NCBI RefSeq assembly: GCF_000023285.1
Contig: NC_013162.1
Coordinates: 2,166,001 to 2,230,000, forward strand
DNA length: 64,000 nt
Origin: Capnocytophaga ochracea DSM 7271
GTDB taxonomy: Bacteria; Bacteroidota; Bacteroidia; Flavobacteriales; Flavobacteriaceae
Reading direction: 5' to 3'
Under the pieces are notes generated by a model that was not told the origin of the DNA, made no database searches, and was given only the letters and a program-made list of their open reading frames with translations. Both the position numbers and the translations under genes were made by a program. Below are positions 52,161-63,754 of this stretch, one piece after another (position 1 is the first letter of the stretch; each line of letters starts with the position of its first letter).

Positions 52161-52733
52161 TTATTCAGGTCGTGGTTCTATTTTCTCTTTGTTCTTTTCA
52201 ATTTTAAAAACCTCTATCTTGGCAATAATAGGCTGGTTGAAAGTTATTTTATCTTTATCACCACGATAACCATAGGCTACGCTCGAGGGGAAAAAGAAAA
52301 CACCACTTTCTTTCTCTTTTAGCAATTTTAGTGCTGAACGTAACCCTTGGAATACCTCTTCTTTATCTACATTATACTTATAATCACCATCAGGTTTCTC
52401 TTGGTAGAGTTCATTACCTTGCAAATCCGAAAGACTGTAATCATAGGTCACGATATCGCCAAACTGTGCTGTGTAGTCAGCATTAGGATTTTGGTTTAGG
52501 TAATAGAATTTAAAACCGTGTTGTGAATCTATAAAGGTGTGGAGCGTATCTTTTTTGATAATAGAATCAATAAGAGCTTCTTCTGAAGCTAATAGCGCTT
52601 TGTTTTTCTTAGCCGATTCCTTTAAAAAGGTACTTGTTTTCTTGGTTACAGGGTGGCGTGCTTGTCGGTCGGCACAGCTTATGAAAACTATGCCAGCAAC
52701 CATTATTATTGCTATTTTTTTGAGTATATTCAT
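52161..52733 (-). CDS. gldI: Gliding motility lipoprotein PPIase GldI
   Basis: The 190-residue product has a lipoprotein signal (IMVAGIVFISCADRQ) and an FKBP domain (about 90-180; FGDIVTYDYSLSDLQGNELY, FPSSVAYGYRGDKDKITFNQPIIAKIEV). Length, order after nrnA and the N-terminal SCADRQARHPV are those of GldI, required for gliding in Flavobacterium and probably for folding of type IX secretion/gliding parts. Six base pairs separate it from nrnA. Confidence 0.88.
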   Translation of the reverse strand: MNILKKIAIIMVAGIVFISCADRQARHPVTKKTSTFLKESAKKNKALLASEEALIDSIIKKDTLHTFIDSQHGFKFYYLNQNPNADYTAQFGDIVTYDYSLSDLQGNELYQEKPDGDYKYNVDKEEVFQGLRSALKLLKEKESGVFFFPSSVAYGYRGDKDKITFNQPIIAKIEVFKIEKNKEKIEPRPE

Positions 52734-52739
52734 TGTATT

Positions 52740-53747
52740 TTAAATATTCTTGTGAATAAAATCTGGCAAAACTTGTTTAAAATAAGTTACTGCTTCTTCC
52801 ATTGTACCGTTAAATCTACCTCCTGCAGCATTGATGTGCCCTCCGCCATTGAAATATTTGCGTGCAAACAGATTTACATCGTTATTACCTTTGGAACGCA
52901 ATGACATTTTTATAAAATCGCCTTCTTGAATGAAGATTACTGCCAGCTTGGTGTTCTTAATGGTAAGCCCATAATTTACGAAACCGTCAGTATCTCCTTT
53001 TTGGCAGTCATATTGTTGTAGTTCTTCGGAACTAAGCGTTGTGTAAGCCGTGTCGTACTCTTTTAAATACGTCATATTTTTCAGAACTACACTCAGTAAT
53101 TGCAATTTGTTAAATGAATTATTATCAAACACATTACTGTTAATCTGACTGTTTTTAGCTCCTTTTTCGATAAGAAAAGCAGCTATTTTTAGCGTATTGC
53201 TAGTAGTGGTGGGGTATTTAAAATTTCCCGTATCGGTCATTATTCCTGTGTACAAACAAGTAGCTATTTCTCTATCTATTTGGTTTTTATCGCCCATTGC
53301 ATCAATAAACGAATATACCATTGCGCAGGTAGAGCTGGCATTGGGGTTAGAGAAAGTTACTTTGGCATAAGCCTCAGGTGCTTGATGATGGTCAATCATC
53401 ACAAATGTAGCTGCCGAGTTTTCTAATAAAGGTGTGAGCCCATCAGCGCGTTTAAGCGAATTGAAATCAAGCGTAAAGATGAGCGTAGAGTTTTCTATTT
53501 GTTTTTTTGCCTTTTCAGGAGCATTGTCATAGATGAGAATCTCATCGGCTGAGGGTAACCATTTTAAATAATCAGGAAAATCATTGGGCGACACCACCGT
53601 TACATCTTGGTGCAATTGCTTTAAATACAAGTATAGTCCCAAGCAACTCCCTATGGCATCTCCATCAGGGCTTTTGTGAGGAATAATACTTATTTTCAAC
53701 TGTTTTTTAAGTAGTAGCTTAACGTTTTCTATATCATATATATTCAT
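52740..53747 (-). CDS. nrnA: Bifunctional oligoribonuclease/PAP phosphatase NrnA
   Basis: The 335-residue DHH/DHHA1 phosphoesterase degrades short RNA and pAp. The metal-binding motifs are PHKSPDGDAIGSCLGLYLYL, TLDFNSLKR, MIDHHQAP and TDTGNFKYPTT; the C-terminal DHHA1 domain ends in the RNA-binding FNGGGHINAAGG. It is the first gene of the nrnA-gldI-PPIase transcript. Confidence 0.93.
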   Translation of the reverse strand: MNIYDIENVKLLLKKQLKISIIPHKSPDGDAIGSCLGLYLYLKQLHQDVTVVSPNDFPDYLKWLPSADEILIYDNAPEKAKKQIENSTLIFTLDFNSLKRADGLTPLLENSAATFVMIDHHQAPEAYAKVTFSNPNASSTCAMVYSFIDAMGDKNQIDREIATCLYTGIMTDTGNFKYPTTTSNTLKIAAFLIEKGAKNSQINSNVFDNNSFNKLQLLSVVLKNMTYLKEYDTAYTTLSSEELQQYDCQKGDTDGFVNYGLTIKNTKLAVIFIQEGDFIKMSLRSKGNNDVNLFARKYFNGGGHINAAGGRFNGTMEEAVTYFKQVLPDFIHKNI

Positions 53748-53836
53748 AGGGTGCGAAAGTACGACATTAATTTGTTCTTAATGTTTTCATATCTGAAAAA
53801 TTCTAAAATTGAAAAAGAAATGATTAATTTGCAGGA

Positions 53837-53865
53837 CAAAGGTAGTAATTAATTTTTAATGACAA
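53837..53865 (-). promoter_or_regulatory. Promoter upstream of nrnA (TTG-N18-TACCTTTG)
   Basis: On the minus strand TTG (53865-53863), 18 bases, TACCTTTG (53844-53837), 90 bp before the start codon. A nearer element, TACTTTCG (53761-53754), sits only 7 bp before the ATG and is less likely to be used. Confidence 0.65.
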
Positions 53866-53924
53866 AAAAATAATTTTGTTTTTTAATGAATATTCGTTGA
53901 TAATGAACTCTTAGCGATAATAAG

Positions 53925-53981
53925 TAATTATCAATTGATAACAACTAGTTCCGCTGGTGTAACAGATAATTATCAATTGAT
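53925..53981. promoter_or_regulatory. Paired 15-bp sites with ATCAATTGAT palindrome upstream of nrnA
   Basis: TAATTATCAATTGAT occurs at 53925-53939 and 53967-53981, 42 bp apart (four helical turns). Each contains the perfect palindrome ATCAATTGAT. The position, 60-140 bp upstream of the nrnA promoter, fits a regulator binding on one DNA face. No regulator is known; AT-rich chance similarity cannot be excluded. Confidence 0.4.
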
Positions 53982-54085
53982 GATAAAGAGAAAACAGAGT
54001 AGTGGATAGGATTATTGTAGAATTACAAGAATATTACACGAATAAAACTATTGTATAGTATTCTTTCTGCAAAAGCTATATAAAG

Positions 54086-54116
54086 AGCCCCACCTAATTA
54101 TTTATTAGATGGGGCT
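54086..54116 (-). terminator. Terminator of dnaK
   Basis: AGCCCCACCTAAT (54086-54098) and ATTAGATGGGGCT (54104-54116) form a 13-bp stem with one mismatch and a 5-nt loop. It lies 28 bp after the dnaK stop, followed on the minus strand by CTTTATATAG. Confidence 0.7.
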
Positions 54117-54144
54117 GTTATTATTTGCTTGCGGAGGCTCTCCG

Positions 54145-56067
<1,923 letters not shown>

Positions 56068-56118
56068 TTAAGTTCAACATTATTTTTGTAAGTCTTACGC
56101 TTACGTAGTTAGTAGCAG

Positions 56119-56169
56119 TCAATGATTGTGCCAAAGGACTAAAAACTGACAAATTGTCATTTTTAGTCA
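56119..56169 (-). promoter_or_regulatory. dnaK regulatory region: TGACA-N3-TGTCA palindrome and sigma-54-like element
   Basis: On the minus strand an inverted repeat (56138-56169) centred on TGACA-ATT-TGTCA (56159-56147) is followed by TTGGCAC (56134-56128), five bases and TTGA (56122-56119). TTGGCAC is a good -24 element; the -12 part has GA in place of the usual GC. The same block occurs before clpB with a perfect -12. No TTG-N19-TAnnTTTG promoter is visible before dnaK. Confidence 0.55.
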
Positions 56170-56198
56170 TTAGTTGTTAGTAAGCGACTAACAACTAA
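56170..56198 (-). terminator. Terminator of clpB
   Basis: TTAGTTGTTAGT (56170-56181) and ACTAACAACTAA (56187-56198) form a perfect 12-bp stem with a 5-nt loop, starting 3 bp beyond the clpB stop. The T-tract is poor, so function as terminator is probable but not sure. Confidence 0.6.
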
Positions 56199-56201
56199 TT
56201 T

Positions 56202-58808
56202 CTATTTTTTATCTTCTGATGTTTGATTTCTAAATACCAATTGGTTATCAAAAGCATCTAATAAGATGACAGCATCGCGTTGTACTGTGCCACTCAAAAT
56301 TTCTTTAGAAAGCTTGTTAAGCACTTCTTTCTGAATGATACGTTTCACTGGACGAGCACCAAACTGAGGGTCAAAACCTTTTTGTGCTAAGTAATCAATA
56401 GCCTCATCGGTAGCATCGAGCAAGATACCTTCTTTGGCAACCATACGGAACACTGATTGCAATTGCAAACGCACAATGCTACGGATATCCTTGGCGTTGA
56501 GCGGTGTGAACATTATAATGTCGTCTATACGGTTCAAAAACTCAGGGCGTACAGTTTGTTTGAGGAGTTGTAACACCTCGTCACGTGACTCGTCGATAGC
56601 GCGCTCGGTATCCTTAGGATATTTTTCAAAAGTTTCCTGAATGATATGGCTACCCATATTAGAGGTCATAATGATAATCGTATTCTTAAAGTCGGCAGTA
56701 CGACCTTTATTGTCAGTAAGACGACCTTCGTCGAGTACTTGCAACAAGATGTTGAATGTATCGGGGTGAGCTTTTTCAATTTCATCCAAAAGGATTACAG
56801 AATACGGACGGCGACGCACAGCTTCAGTAAGTTGACCACCTTCGTCATATCCTACATATCCTGGAGGCGCACCTACCAATCGGCTCACAGCGTGTTTCTC
56901 TTGGTATTCGCTCATATCGATACGCGTCATTGCATTTTCATCGTCGAATAGATATTCGGCTAAGGCTTTGGCAAGTTCGGTTTTACCTACCCCCGTAGTT
57001 CCTAAGAAAAGGAATGAACCTATAGGACGACGTGGGTCTTGCAAACCAGCACGACTACGGCGTATGGCATCGGAAACTGCCTCGATGGCTTCTTCTTGAC
57101 CTACTACACGGCGGTGCAATTCTTTCTCTAAGTTTAAGAGTTTTTCGCGTTCGCCTTGTAACATTTTAGCTACAGGTATACCAGTCCATTTTGCTACTAC
57201 TTCAGCGATGTCTTCGGCGGTTACTTCTTCTTTTACAAGAGCATTTTCGTGTGATTTGCTGTCTAAATTCTTTTGCAATTCCACTAACTTGTCTTCCGCT
57301 TCTTTGATTTTTCCATAGCGCAATTCGGCTACTTTACCATAGTCGCCTTCACGTTCAGCTCTATCGGCTTCCAAACGGTATTTCTCAATAGCTTCCTTAG
57401 TGGTTTGTACTTCATCAATTACGCTTTTTTCACTCTGCCATTTAGCATTGATAGCGTTACGTTCTTCTTTAAGATTTGCCAAATCTACATATAGCATTTT
57501 GAGCTTATCTTCGTCTTTTTCACGTTTGATAGCCTCAATTTCTATTTCGAGTTGCATTATCTTACGGTCGAGTACGTCTAACTCTTCGGGTTTAGAATTG
57601 ATTTCCATACGGAGCTTGGCAGCTGCCTCGTCCATTAGGTCTATTGCCTTATCGGGTAAGAAACGATTAGTGATATAGCGTTCAGAAAGTTCTACTGCCG
57701 CGATAATCGCCTCGTCTTTGATACGTACTTTGTGGTGGGTTTCGTACTTTTCTTTGATACCCCGAAGGATAGAAATTGCACTTTCGGTATCTGGTTCATC
57801 TACCATTACCTTTTGAAAACGACGTTCGAGAGCTTTGTCTTTCTCAAAGTACTTTTGGTACTCATCGAGAGTAGTGGCACCAATGGCACGGAGTTCACCA
57901 CGAGCTAAGGCAGGTTTTAATATATTAGCAGCGTCCATAGCACCTTCGCCTCCTCCTGCTCCCACAAGGGTGTGAATTTCATCTATAAACAGAATGATAT
58001 TGCCATCGGATGAGGTAACCTCTTTCACTACTGATTTGAGTCGTTCTTCAAACTCACCTTTGTACTTCGCACCTGCGATAAGGGCACCCATATCGAGAGA
58101 GTAAATAACCTTGTCTTTTAGGTTTTCAGGTACGTCACCTTTCACAATACGGTGCGCTAAGCCTTCGGCTATAGCCGTTTTACCTACCCCAGGTTCACCT
58201 ACCAACATAGGGTTGTTCTTGGTACGGCGTGAAAGAATTTGCAATACACGACGTATTTCCTCATCACGACCAATCACAGGGTCGAGTTTCCCGCTATCAG
58301 CTAACTGATTGAGGTTTTTGGCGTATTTGTTGAGCGAATTATAAGTATCTTCAGCTGAAGCCGAAGTTACGCGTTCGCCTTTGCGCAATTCTTGAATGGC
58401 TTTCTCCAACTCTTTTTCACTCACGCCTTGGTTTTTGAGGGCTTGGGCGATTTTACTGTTTGATTTGAAGATAGCCAATATAAGGTGTTCTAAGGATACA
58501 TATTCGTCATTCCATTTTTTAGCGATGTTAGCGGCTTCGTTGAGCATAGTGTTTGCTTCGCGTGAGAGCCCCATATCGCCACCGCTGACTTTGGCAAAGC
58601 CTTGCAGAGCAGTTTCTAATTGTTTATTTAATTGCTCGCGGTTGATATTCAATTTTTTGAATAGGAAAGGCAATACGTTCTCATCTACCTGCTCAATAGC
58701 TTTGAAGAAATGTTCGTTTTGCAATTCCTGGTGCCCGTACTGCTGGGCTATTTGCTGAGCGGTTTGTACCGCTTCTTGCGCTTTGATAGTAAAGTTATTA
58801 AAATTCAT
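56202..58808 (-). CDS. clpB: ATP-dependent disaggregase ClpB
   Basis: The 868-residue Hsp100 works with DnaK to dissolve protein aggregates. Domains in order: Clp N-domain repeats (about 1-145), AAA+ domain 1 with Walker [10 protein letters not shown] (about 205), the middle coiled-coil domain (about 405-530), AAA+ domain 2 with Walker [11 protein letters not shown] (about 610), and the C-terminal D2-small domain. It lies upstream of dnaK on the same strand, but a hairpin and a separate regulatory region lie between them. Confidence 0.98.
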   Translation of the reverse strand: MNFNNFTIKAQEAVQTAQQIAQQYGHQELQNEHFFKAIEQVDENVLPFLFKKLNINREQLNKQLETALQGFAKVSGGDMGLSREANTMLNEAANIAKKWNDEYVSLEHLILAIFKSNSKIAQALKNQGVSEKELEKAIQELRKGERVTSASAEDTYNSLNKYAKNLNQLADSGKLDPVIGRDEEIRRVLQILSRRTKNNPMLVGEPGVGKTAIAEGLAHRIVKGDVPENLKDKVIYSLDMGALIAGAKYKGEFEERLKSVVKEVTSSDGNIILFIDEIHTLVGAGGGEGAMDAANILKPALARGELRAIGATTLDEYQKYFEKDKALERRFQKVMVDEPDTESAISILRGIKEKYETHHKVRIKDEAIIAAVELSERYITNRFLPDKAIDLMDEAAAKLRMEINSKPEELDVLDRKIMQLEIEIEAIKREKDEDKLKMLYVDLANLKEERNAINAKWQSEKSVIDEVQTTKEAIEKYRLEADRAEREGDYGKVAELRYGKIKEAEDKLVELQKNLDSKSHENALVKEEVTAEDIAEVVAKWTGIPVAKMLQGEREKLLNLEKELHRRVVGQEEAIEAVSDAIRRSRAGLQDPRRPIGSFLFLGTTGVGKTELAKALAEYLFDDENAMTRIDMSEYQEKHAVSRLVGAPPGYVGYDEGGQLTEAVRRRPYSVILLDEIEKAHPDTFNILLQVLDEGRLTDNKGRTADFKNTIIIMTSNMGSHIIQETFEKYPKDTERAIDESRDEVLQLLKQTVRPEFLNRIDDIIMFTPLNAKDIRSIVRLQLQSVFRMVAKEGILLDATDEAIDYLAQKGFDPQFGARPVKRIIQKEVLNKLSKEILSGTVQRDAVILLDAFDNQLVFRNQTSEDKK

Positions 58809-58861
58809 ATATTTTCAATTTAGTGTGTTCAACATTTTATGATTTGTTCACTCCCAATAGG

Positions 58862-58910
58862 GCAAGAGTTGTGCCAACAGCTTTTAACTGACAAAAAGAC
58901 AGTTTTTTAA
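58862..58910 (-). promoter_or_regulatory. clpB promoter region: sigma-54-type TTGGCAC-N5-TTGC with TGTCAG site
   Basis: On the minus strand TTGGCAC (58877-58871), five bases, TTGC (58865-58862) matches the sigma-54 -24/-12 consensus (TGGCAC-N5-TTGC) with invariant GG and GC in place. Upstream lie TGTCAG (58893-58888) and an AACTG/CAGTT inverted repeat, aligned with the dnaK palindrome. The element is about 55 bp before the ATG. Confidence 0.65.
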
Positions 58911-59012
58911 AAGGATTTTTATACCAAATGTAATATTAAATAGAAATCTAAAAATAATTAACAATCTGATTATTATTTAATAATAACTACTTGACAAGAA
59001 ATGTGTAACAAG

Positions 59013-59025
59013 TGACAAAATGTCG
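59013..59025 (-). promoter_or_regulatory. Distal TGACA-N3-TGTC site upstream of clpB
   Basis: TGACA-AAA-TGTCG has the same half-sites and spacing as the palindrome before dnaK. It lies about 140 bp upstream of the clpB -24 element, a usual distance for enhancer-binding activators of sigma-54 promoters. Confidence 0.45.
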
Positions 59026-59258
59026 GTGACTAATTGAATCTCTGTTCATTAACGGGTAGGTGCTGATGCCTAATCTATTTTTGAAGCTAAAGACTAATAG
59101 ATCATCTGCTCCAAAACACTTACTGAAAATATGGGGTGGAATGAAAATAGTTACTTGGCAGGTTGGAGAGTTCGGAAGATAACGGAGAGATTCGGAAGAG
59201 AAAATTTAGGTAAAAGGTAAAAAACAAGAGGTAAAGTAGCTGTTCAGAGGGTGGTGGT

Positions 59259-59330
59259 AGCTTATAGAGAGCTTATAGGAAGCTTATACGAATCTTGGAA
59301 GATAGATATAGAAAGGGTATATAAGTAGTT
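59259..59330 (-). repeat. Intergenic repeat family A, copy 4 (inverted)
   Basis: Read on the minus strand it gives ACTACTTATATACCCTTTC, the hairpin-like TCTTCCAAGATTC and three 11-bp TATAAGCTTCC-type units, like copy 1 including the diverged CTCTC unit. Confidence 0.8.
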
Positions 59331-59674
59331 AATAATGAGGGGTTGAGAATGAGCAGAAAAAAGAGATTTAAGCGGATTTAAAGTAGAAGAAAAACGAAAA
59401 TAAGAGAAAGAAGTAATCTTTTTAAAAGGGGAGTGTGGCGATACAAAAATGTGAGATGAGTAAAGGTAAATAGAAAAATAAGCATTCTTCAAGAGAAAAA
59501 AATATAGATAGCTATTAGACTAAAAGACAAGGCTTACTAGAAGAAAGTGCGAAGACAAATTTAATACCACAATACCCAAAATACTAATAATACCAAATTA
59601 ATGACGAGTTGCGAATGGCGAATGACAAGGTTGCAGGGAAGTAGCACGGGGAAACAAAATATAAAGCCTTTATA

Positions 59675-59703
59675 TTGTGAATTGATATTTTTTTGTACCT
59701 TTG
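59675..59703 (+). promoter_or_regulatory. Promoter of purE-guaA (TTG-N18-TACCTTTG)
   Basis: TTG at 59675-59677 and TACCTTTG at 59696-59703. An upstream in-frame ATG/TTG near 59701 lies within the -7 element, which shows that purE starts at the ATG at 59722. Confidence 0.75.
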
Positions 59704-59721
59704 CACCAAAATATAGACAAA

Positions 59722-60207
59722 ATGAAAGTAGCTGTGGTAATGGGAAGCAAGAGTGATTTGCCTGTGATGCAGGACGCTATTGATATCCTCAAGTCCTTTG
59801 GTATCACAACTGTGGTAGATATCGTATCGGCGCATCGCACGCCTGAAAAGCTGATGGAGTTCAGTCAGAACGCTCATAAAAAAGGCATTCAGGTAATTAT
59901 TGCGGGAGCGGGAGGTGCAGCTCATTTACCTGGTATGGTCGCCTCGATGTCGCCTTTGCCTGTGATAGGTGTGCCGGTGAAAAGCAGTAACTCTATTGAC
60001 GGTTGGGATTCTATCCTTTCTATCTTACAAATGCCTGGCGGAGTGCCTGTGGCTACCGTAGCTTTAAATGCTGCTAAGAACGCAGGTTTATTAGCCGTAC
60101 AAATATTGGCAAGTGCCGACGCTGAGCTCTTGCAAAAAATGATTGATTATAAAGAAAATTTGAAACAAGCGGTGCTTACTGCCGCAGCAACCCTTGACGA
60201 TGAATAA
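59722..60207 (+). CDS. purE: 5-(carboxyamino)imidazole ribonucleotide mutase
   Basis: Moves the carboxyl group of N5-CAIR to C4 in purine synthesis. The 161-residue product has the class I signature [14 protein letters not shown], the catalytic histidine in [10 protein letters not shown] and [15 protein letters not shown]. The length is typical. purK is not adjacent. The gene's last 8 bases overlap the start of guaA. Confidence 0.95.
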   Translation: MKVAVVMGSKSDLPVMQDAIDILKSFGITTVVDIVSAHRTPEKLMEFSQNAHKKGIQVIIAGAGGAAHLPGMVASMSPLPVIGVPVKSSNSIDGWDSILSILQMPGGVPVATVALNAAKNAGLLAVQILASADAELLQKMIDYKENLKQAVLTAAATLDDE

Positions 60208-61747
60208 AGATACTTTTCAGGGCTCACGCCTTTTATTGTTAGACTTTGGCTCGCAATACACCCAACTTATTGCACGTCGTGTGCGCGAATTGAACGTGTA
60301 TTGCGAAATGCACCCCTACAACCATTTGCCTGAGAACTTAGAAGACTTTTCGGCAGTGATACTCTCAGGTTCGCCTTATTCGGTGCGTAGTGCAGAAGCC
60401 TTGCACCCAGACCTATCAGCACTGAAAGGTAAAATGCCTCTTTTGGCAGTATGTTACGGAGCGCAGTATTTGGCACACTTTGGTGGTGGTGAAGTAGCCC
60501 CTTCGAACATACGAGAGTACGGGCGTGCTCACCTTACCTATATTAAGCCTAATGAACCTCTTTTTGAAGGGATTGCAGAAGGAAGTGTAGTGTGGATGAG
60601 CCATAGTGACACTATCAAACAATTGCCTACTGGGGCGGTTTGTTTGGCGAGCACTCCTGATGTAGTGAACGCTGCTTATCGCATAGAAGGAGAAGAAACC
60701 TACGCAATTCAGTTTCACCCCGAAGTGACCCACTCAGCCGATGGAATGAAGCTATTAGGTAACTTCCTTTTCAAAATAGCGAAACTTACCCCTAATTGGA
60801 CGTCCGACAACTTTGTAGAGATGACAGTTGCCCAGCTAAAAGCACAAGTGGGTAATGAGAAAGTGATATTAGGCTTATCGGGAGGAGTAGACTCTACGGT
60901 AGCTGCTGTATTACTTAACAAAGCGATTGGCAAGCAATTACATTGTATTTTTGTAAATAATGGACTCTTGCGCAAAAACGAGTTCGAAAACGTACTGAAA
61001 CAATATGAGGGTATGGGACTGAATGTGAAGGGTGTAGATGCCTCAGCGCGTTTCCTTACTGCCTTAGCAGGCAAAACCGACCCCGAGGAGAAACGCAAAA
61101 TTATAGGGCGCGTTTTTATTGAAGTGTTTGATGATGAAGCTCATAAAATTACTGATGCTCAATGGTTGGCACAAGGCACTATCTATCCTGACGTGATTGA
61201 ATCACTATCAGTAAAGGGACCTTCAGCTACTATCAAATCACATCATAACGTAGGAGGCTTACCCGACTATATGAAATTGAAAGTAGTAGAGCCTTTGCGT
61301 ATGCTCTTTAAAGATGAAGTGCGAAGGGTAGGACGCAGTTTGGGCATCAGTGATGAACTATTAGGCAGACACCCTTTTCCAGGACCTGGATTGGCTATCC
61401 GCATTTTGGGAGATATCACTGCCGAAAAGGTAACTATTTTGCAAGAAGTAGATGCTATATTCATCAACGCACTGAAAGAAAATAACCTATACGACAAAGT
61501 GTGGCAAGCAGGGGCTATTTTACTGCCTATCAACAGTGTGGGAGTAATGGGAGACGAACGTACCTACGAGCGTGTGGTAGCCTTGCGCGCTGTGGAAAGC
61601 ATAGACGGTATGACGGCAGATTGGGTAGACTTACCTTATAAATTTCTGCAAAAAGTGTCTAACGATATTATCAATAAGGTGAAAGGCGTAAACCGTGTGG
61701 TGTACGATATCAGCAGTAAACCGCCTGCCACGATAGAATGGGAATAG
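60200..61747 (+). CDS. guaA: GMP synthase (glutamine-hydrolysing)
   Basis: Converts XMP to GMP with ATP and glutamine. The 515-residue product has the class I amidotransferase domain (about 1-195; catalytic Cys in [13 protein letters not shown], His/Glu in [10 protein letters not shown]), the P-loop ATP-pyrophosphatase ([16 protein letters not shown]) and the C-terminal dimerisation domain with [14 protein letters not shown]. The ATG at 60200 lies inside the end of purE, in another frame, so the two purine genes are translationally linked. Confidence 0.97.
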   Translation: MNKDTFQGSRLLLLDFGSQYTQLIARRVRELNVYCEMHPYNHLPENLEDFSAVILSGSPYSVRSAEALHPDLSALKGKMPLLAVCYGAQYLAHFGGGEVAPSNIREYGRAHLTYIKPNEPLFEGIAEGSVVWMSHSDTIKQLPTGAVCLASTPDVVNAAYRIEGEETYAIQFHPEVTHSADGMKLLGNFLFKIAKLTPNWTSDNFVEMTVAQLKAQVGNEKVILGLSGGVDSTVAAVLLNKAIGKQLHCIFVNNGLLRKNEFENVLKQYEGMGLNVKGVDASARFLTALAGKTDPEEKRKIIGRVFIEVFDDEAHKITDAQWLAQGTIYPDVIESLSVKGPSATIKSHHNVGGLPDYMKLKVVEPLRMLFKDEVRRVGRSLGISDELLGRHPFPGPGLAIRILGDITAEKVTILQEVDAIFINALKENNLYDKVWQAGAILLPINSVGVMGDERTYERVVALRAVESIDGMTADWVDLPYKFLQKVSNDIINKVKGVNRVVYDISSKPPATIEWE

Positions 61748-61806
61748 ACAATAAACAATTTAGAATTATCAATTAACACTAAAAAATTAAATCATAAGAC
61801 AATATT

Positions 61807-63735
61807 ATGAAACAACTTTTTACATTAGCTTTGTTATTGTGCTTAGGAGTTGCCTATGCACAACCGCAAACGTACACAGCAAATAACTATGAAAGTATTG
61901 AAAATATAGCTAAGACCTATCGCTTTTCGCCCGCTGACATCTTAAAACTCAACCCAGGGCTTAAAGATGGAGTACAAAAGGGAATGACTATCAATATTCC
62001 TATCAGTAAAGTGAAGCATTACAATACCCAACGTCCTGTAGGGTTTACGACTCACTTGGTAAAAGGGGGTGAGACTTTCTTTGGTCTGTCGCAAAAATAC
62101 AACATCACTATTGATGATTTAAAGCGTTATAATTTAGACCTCTATATAAGAGAGTTACAAGAGGGTGAGCGCATTACAATTCCGCTATTTAGCAAAACAG
62201 CTGAAATGGTACAGAAAAGCGTACAAGGACAAAAGCGGTACGTAGTAAAACCGCAAGAAACACTTTGGCGCATTGCTAAAAATCACAATGTGAGTGTAGA
62301 AGAATTGGAAAAGTTGAACAAAAACGAAAAAGGTTTCAACCCTAATAGTATAAGAGAAGGGCAAGAAATCTGGGTGCCAGCCTCTTCTACCGATAGTACA
62401 GAGCCTGAACCACCAGCTCGCCCTAATACTAAGAAAGAAGTGGTGCTTTACCTTGTGGAGAGAGGGGAAGGATTTTACAGCTTAGAACGCAAGTTCGGTT
62501 TATCGGAAGCTGAACTTGTGAAACTAAATCCTAGTCTTAAAGATGGATTGAAAAGCGATGCTCAAATATGGATACCCAAAGAGAATTACGAACACTATAA
62601 AAGTGCTTCACAGAATAATACAGCAAACTACAACTTTCAGAATTCTAACAATACCTTGCGTTCAGCATCTTCACCAGCCAATGTGAAGGAGATATCTTAT
62701 ATTTTACCCTTTAAACTATCGGATGTCAGCACTGGACAAATTGCTATTATAAAATCTCGACTTACTGAAAACAAACTAACTCCTGTGGCTACCGATTTCT
62801 ATTCAGGAGCTCTAATAGCTTTGGATTCTCTTCAAAAAATGGGATATAAGTTTAAAGTGAATGTATACGATAGTGAAGGAGACTTAAAGAAGATAGCTTC
62901 TAACGCCTCAGTACAGAACTCACAAGTAGTAATAGGTCCTTTTACCACGAAATCGTTTAATACTTTAGCATCATTGGTTACAAATAACAATACGATATTA
63001 TTAGCTCCTTTATCTAATAAGAATATAACTCTCAATCCTAATGTGTATCAGACCTTACCGAACGATGAGGTGTTACAAGCACAAATGATTGACTATCTGA
63101 ATAAAAACTATTCAGATGAGAATATGATTATCTTAGCTGATAGCAAGAATAGTTCTTTGCGTGAGAAATTAGAGCGTTCATTCCCTAATGCTAAGGTAGT
63201 AACTGAAATGTCGGCTAATGGATTTGTTAATGCTCTAAACTACAACAAGGAAAATGTAGTGTTATTACAGTCGAATGATATAGGTTACGTGTCGATGGCA
63301 GTGCGTTTGTTGCACAATGCGCTTAAATCTAAAAGGAACAATACCTTCCCTAAGATTATGTTGGCGACTGTGGATAGAGGTTCAGTATACGATTCTAATA
63401 ATCTTTCTAACAACCAGCTATCCGATTTACGCTTTACTTATCCTACTGTAAATAAATATTCTAATGGTACAGATAGTTTTTCTGCGCGATATTTAAAGAC
63501 TTATGGTATTCTACCTAATAAGTATGCTATTCGCGGGTTTGACCTTACTATGGATGCTGTATTGCGTTTGGGAGTATCGGGCAATCTTACCAGTGCCAAT
63601 ACACGTATAGGAGAGACTTCTTACTTAGAGAATAAATTTGCTTACCTAAAAAATTTCTATAAAGGTGGTGGCTATGAAAACCAAGGCGTATATATTGTAC
63701 AGTATGACAATATGGAAGTAAAAGAATTAAAATAA
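61807..63735 (+). CDS. LysM protein with periplasmic-binding-like C-terminal domain
   Basis: The 642-residue secreted protein has a signal peptide (FTLALLLCLGVAYAQ), three or four LysM repeats (about residues 20-60, 80-130, 145-195, 215-255; e.g. KPQETLWRIAKNHNVSVEELEKLN) and, after a Asn/Ser-rich linker, a type 1 periplasmic-binding fold (about 295-635; VVIGPFTTKSFNTLASLV). LysM binds peptidoglycan; the second domain resembles receptor families of ABC transporters or LpoA-like proteins. Its ligand is unknown. It starts 59 bp after guaA and 19 bp before asd. Confidence 0.85.
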   Translation: MKQLFTLALLLCLGVAYAQPQTYTANNYESIENIAKTYRFSPADILKLNPGLKDGVQKGMTINIPISKVKHYNTQRPVGFTTHLVKGGETFFGLSQKYNITIDDLKRYNLDLYIRELQEGERITIPLFSKTAEMVQKSVQGQKRYVVKPQETLWRIAKNHNVSVEELEKLNKNEKGFNPNSIREGQEIWVPASSTDSTEPEPPARPNTKKEVVLYLVERGEGFYSLERKFGLSEAELVKLNPSLKDGLKSDAQIWIPKENYEHYKSASQNNTANYNFQNSNNTLRSASSPANVKEISYILPFKLSDVSTGQIAIIKSRLTENKLTPVATDFYSGALIALDSLQKMGYKFKVNVYDSEGDLKKIASNASVQNSQVVIGPFTTKSFNTLASLVTNNNTILLAPLSNKNITLNPNVYQTLPNDEVLQAQMIDYLNKNYSDENMIILADSKNSSLREKLERSFPNAKVVTEMSANGFVNALNYNKENVVLLQSNDIGYVSMAVRLLHNALKSKRNNTFPKIMLATVDRGSVYDSNNLSNNQLSDLRFTYPTVNKYSNGTDSFSARYLKTYGILPNKYAIRGFDLTMDAVLRLGVSGNLTSANTRIGETSYLENKFAYLKNFYKGGGYENQGVYIVQYDNMEVKELK

Positions 63736-63754
63736 AACAAAATTATAATTAAAA

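Larger units (their letters stand above)
53866..54144. other. Intergenic region between dnaK end and nrnA promoter
   Basis: Contains the paired 15-bp sites and the dnaK terminator (54086-54116). No open frame looks real. Confidence 0.6.
58911..59674. other. Divergent intergenic region between clpB and purE
   Basis: About 760 bp without a credible gene. It holds the distal TGACA/TGTC site and the inverted family A core (59259-59330), plus flanking purine-rich sequence (GTTCGGAAGATAACGGAGAG) that recurs, inverted, near family A copy 3. Confidence 0.65.

Noticed and set aside
53754..53761. TACTTTCG as the nrnA promoter
   Set aside because: It lies 7 bp before the ATG and ends in CG in place of TG; the complete element at 53837-53865 is better.
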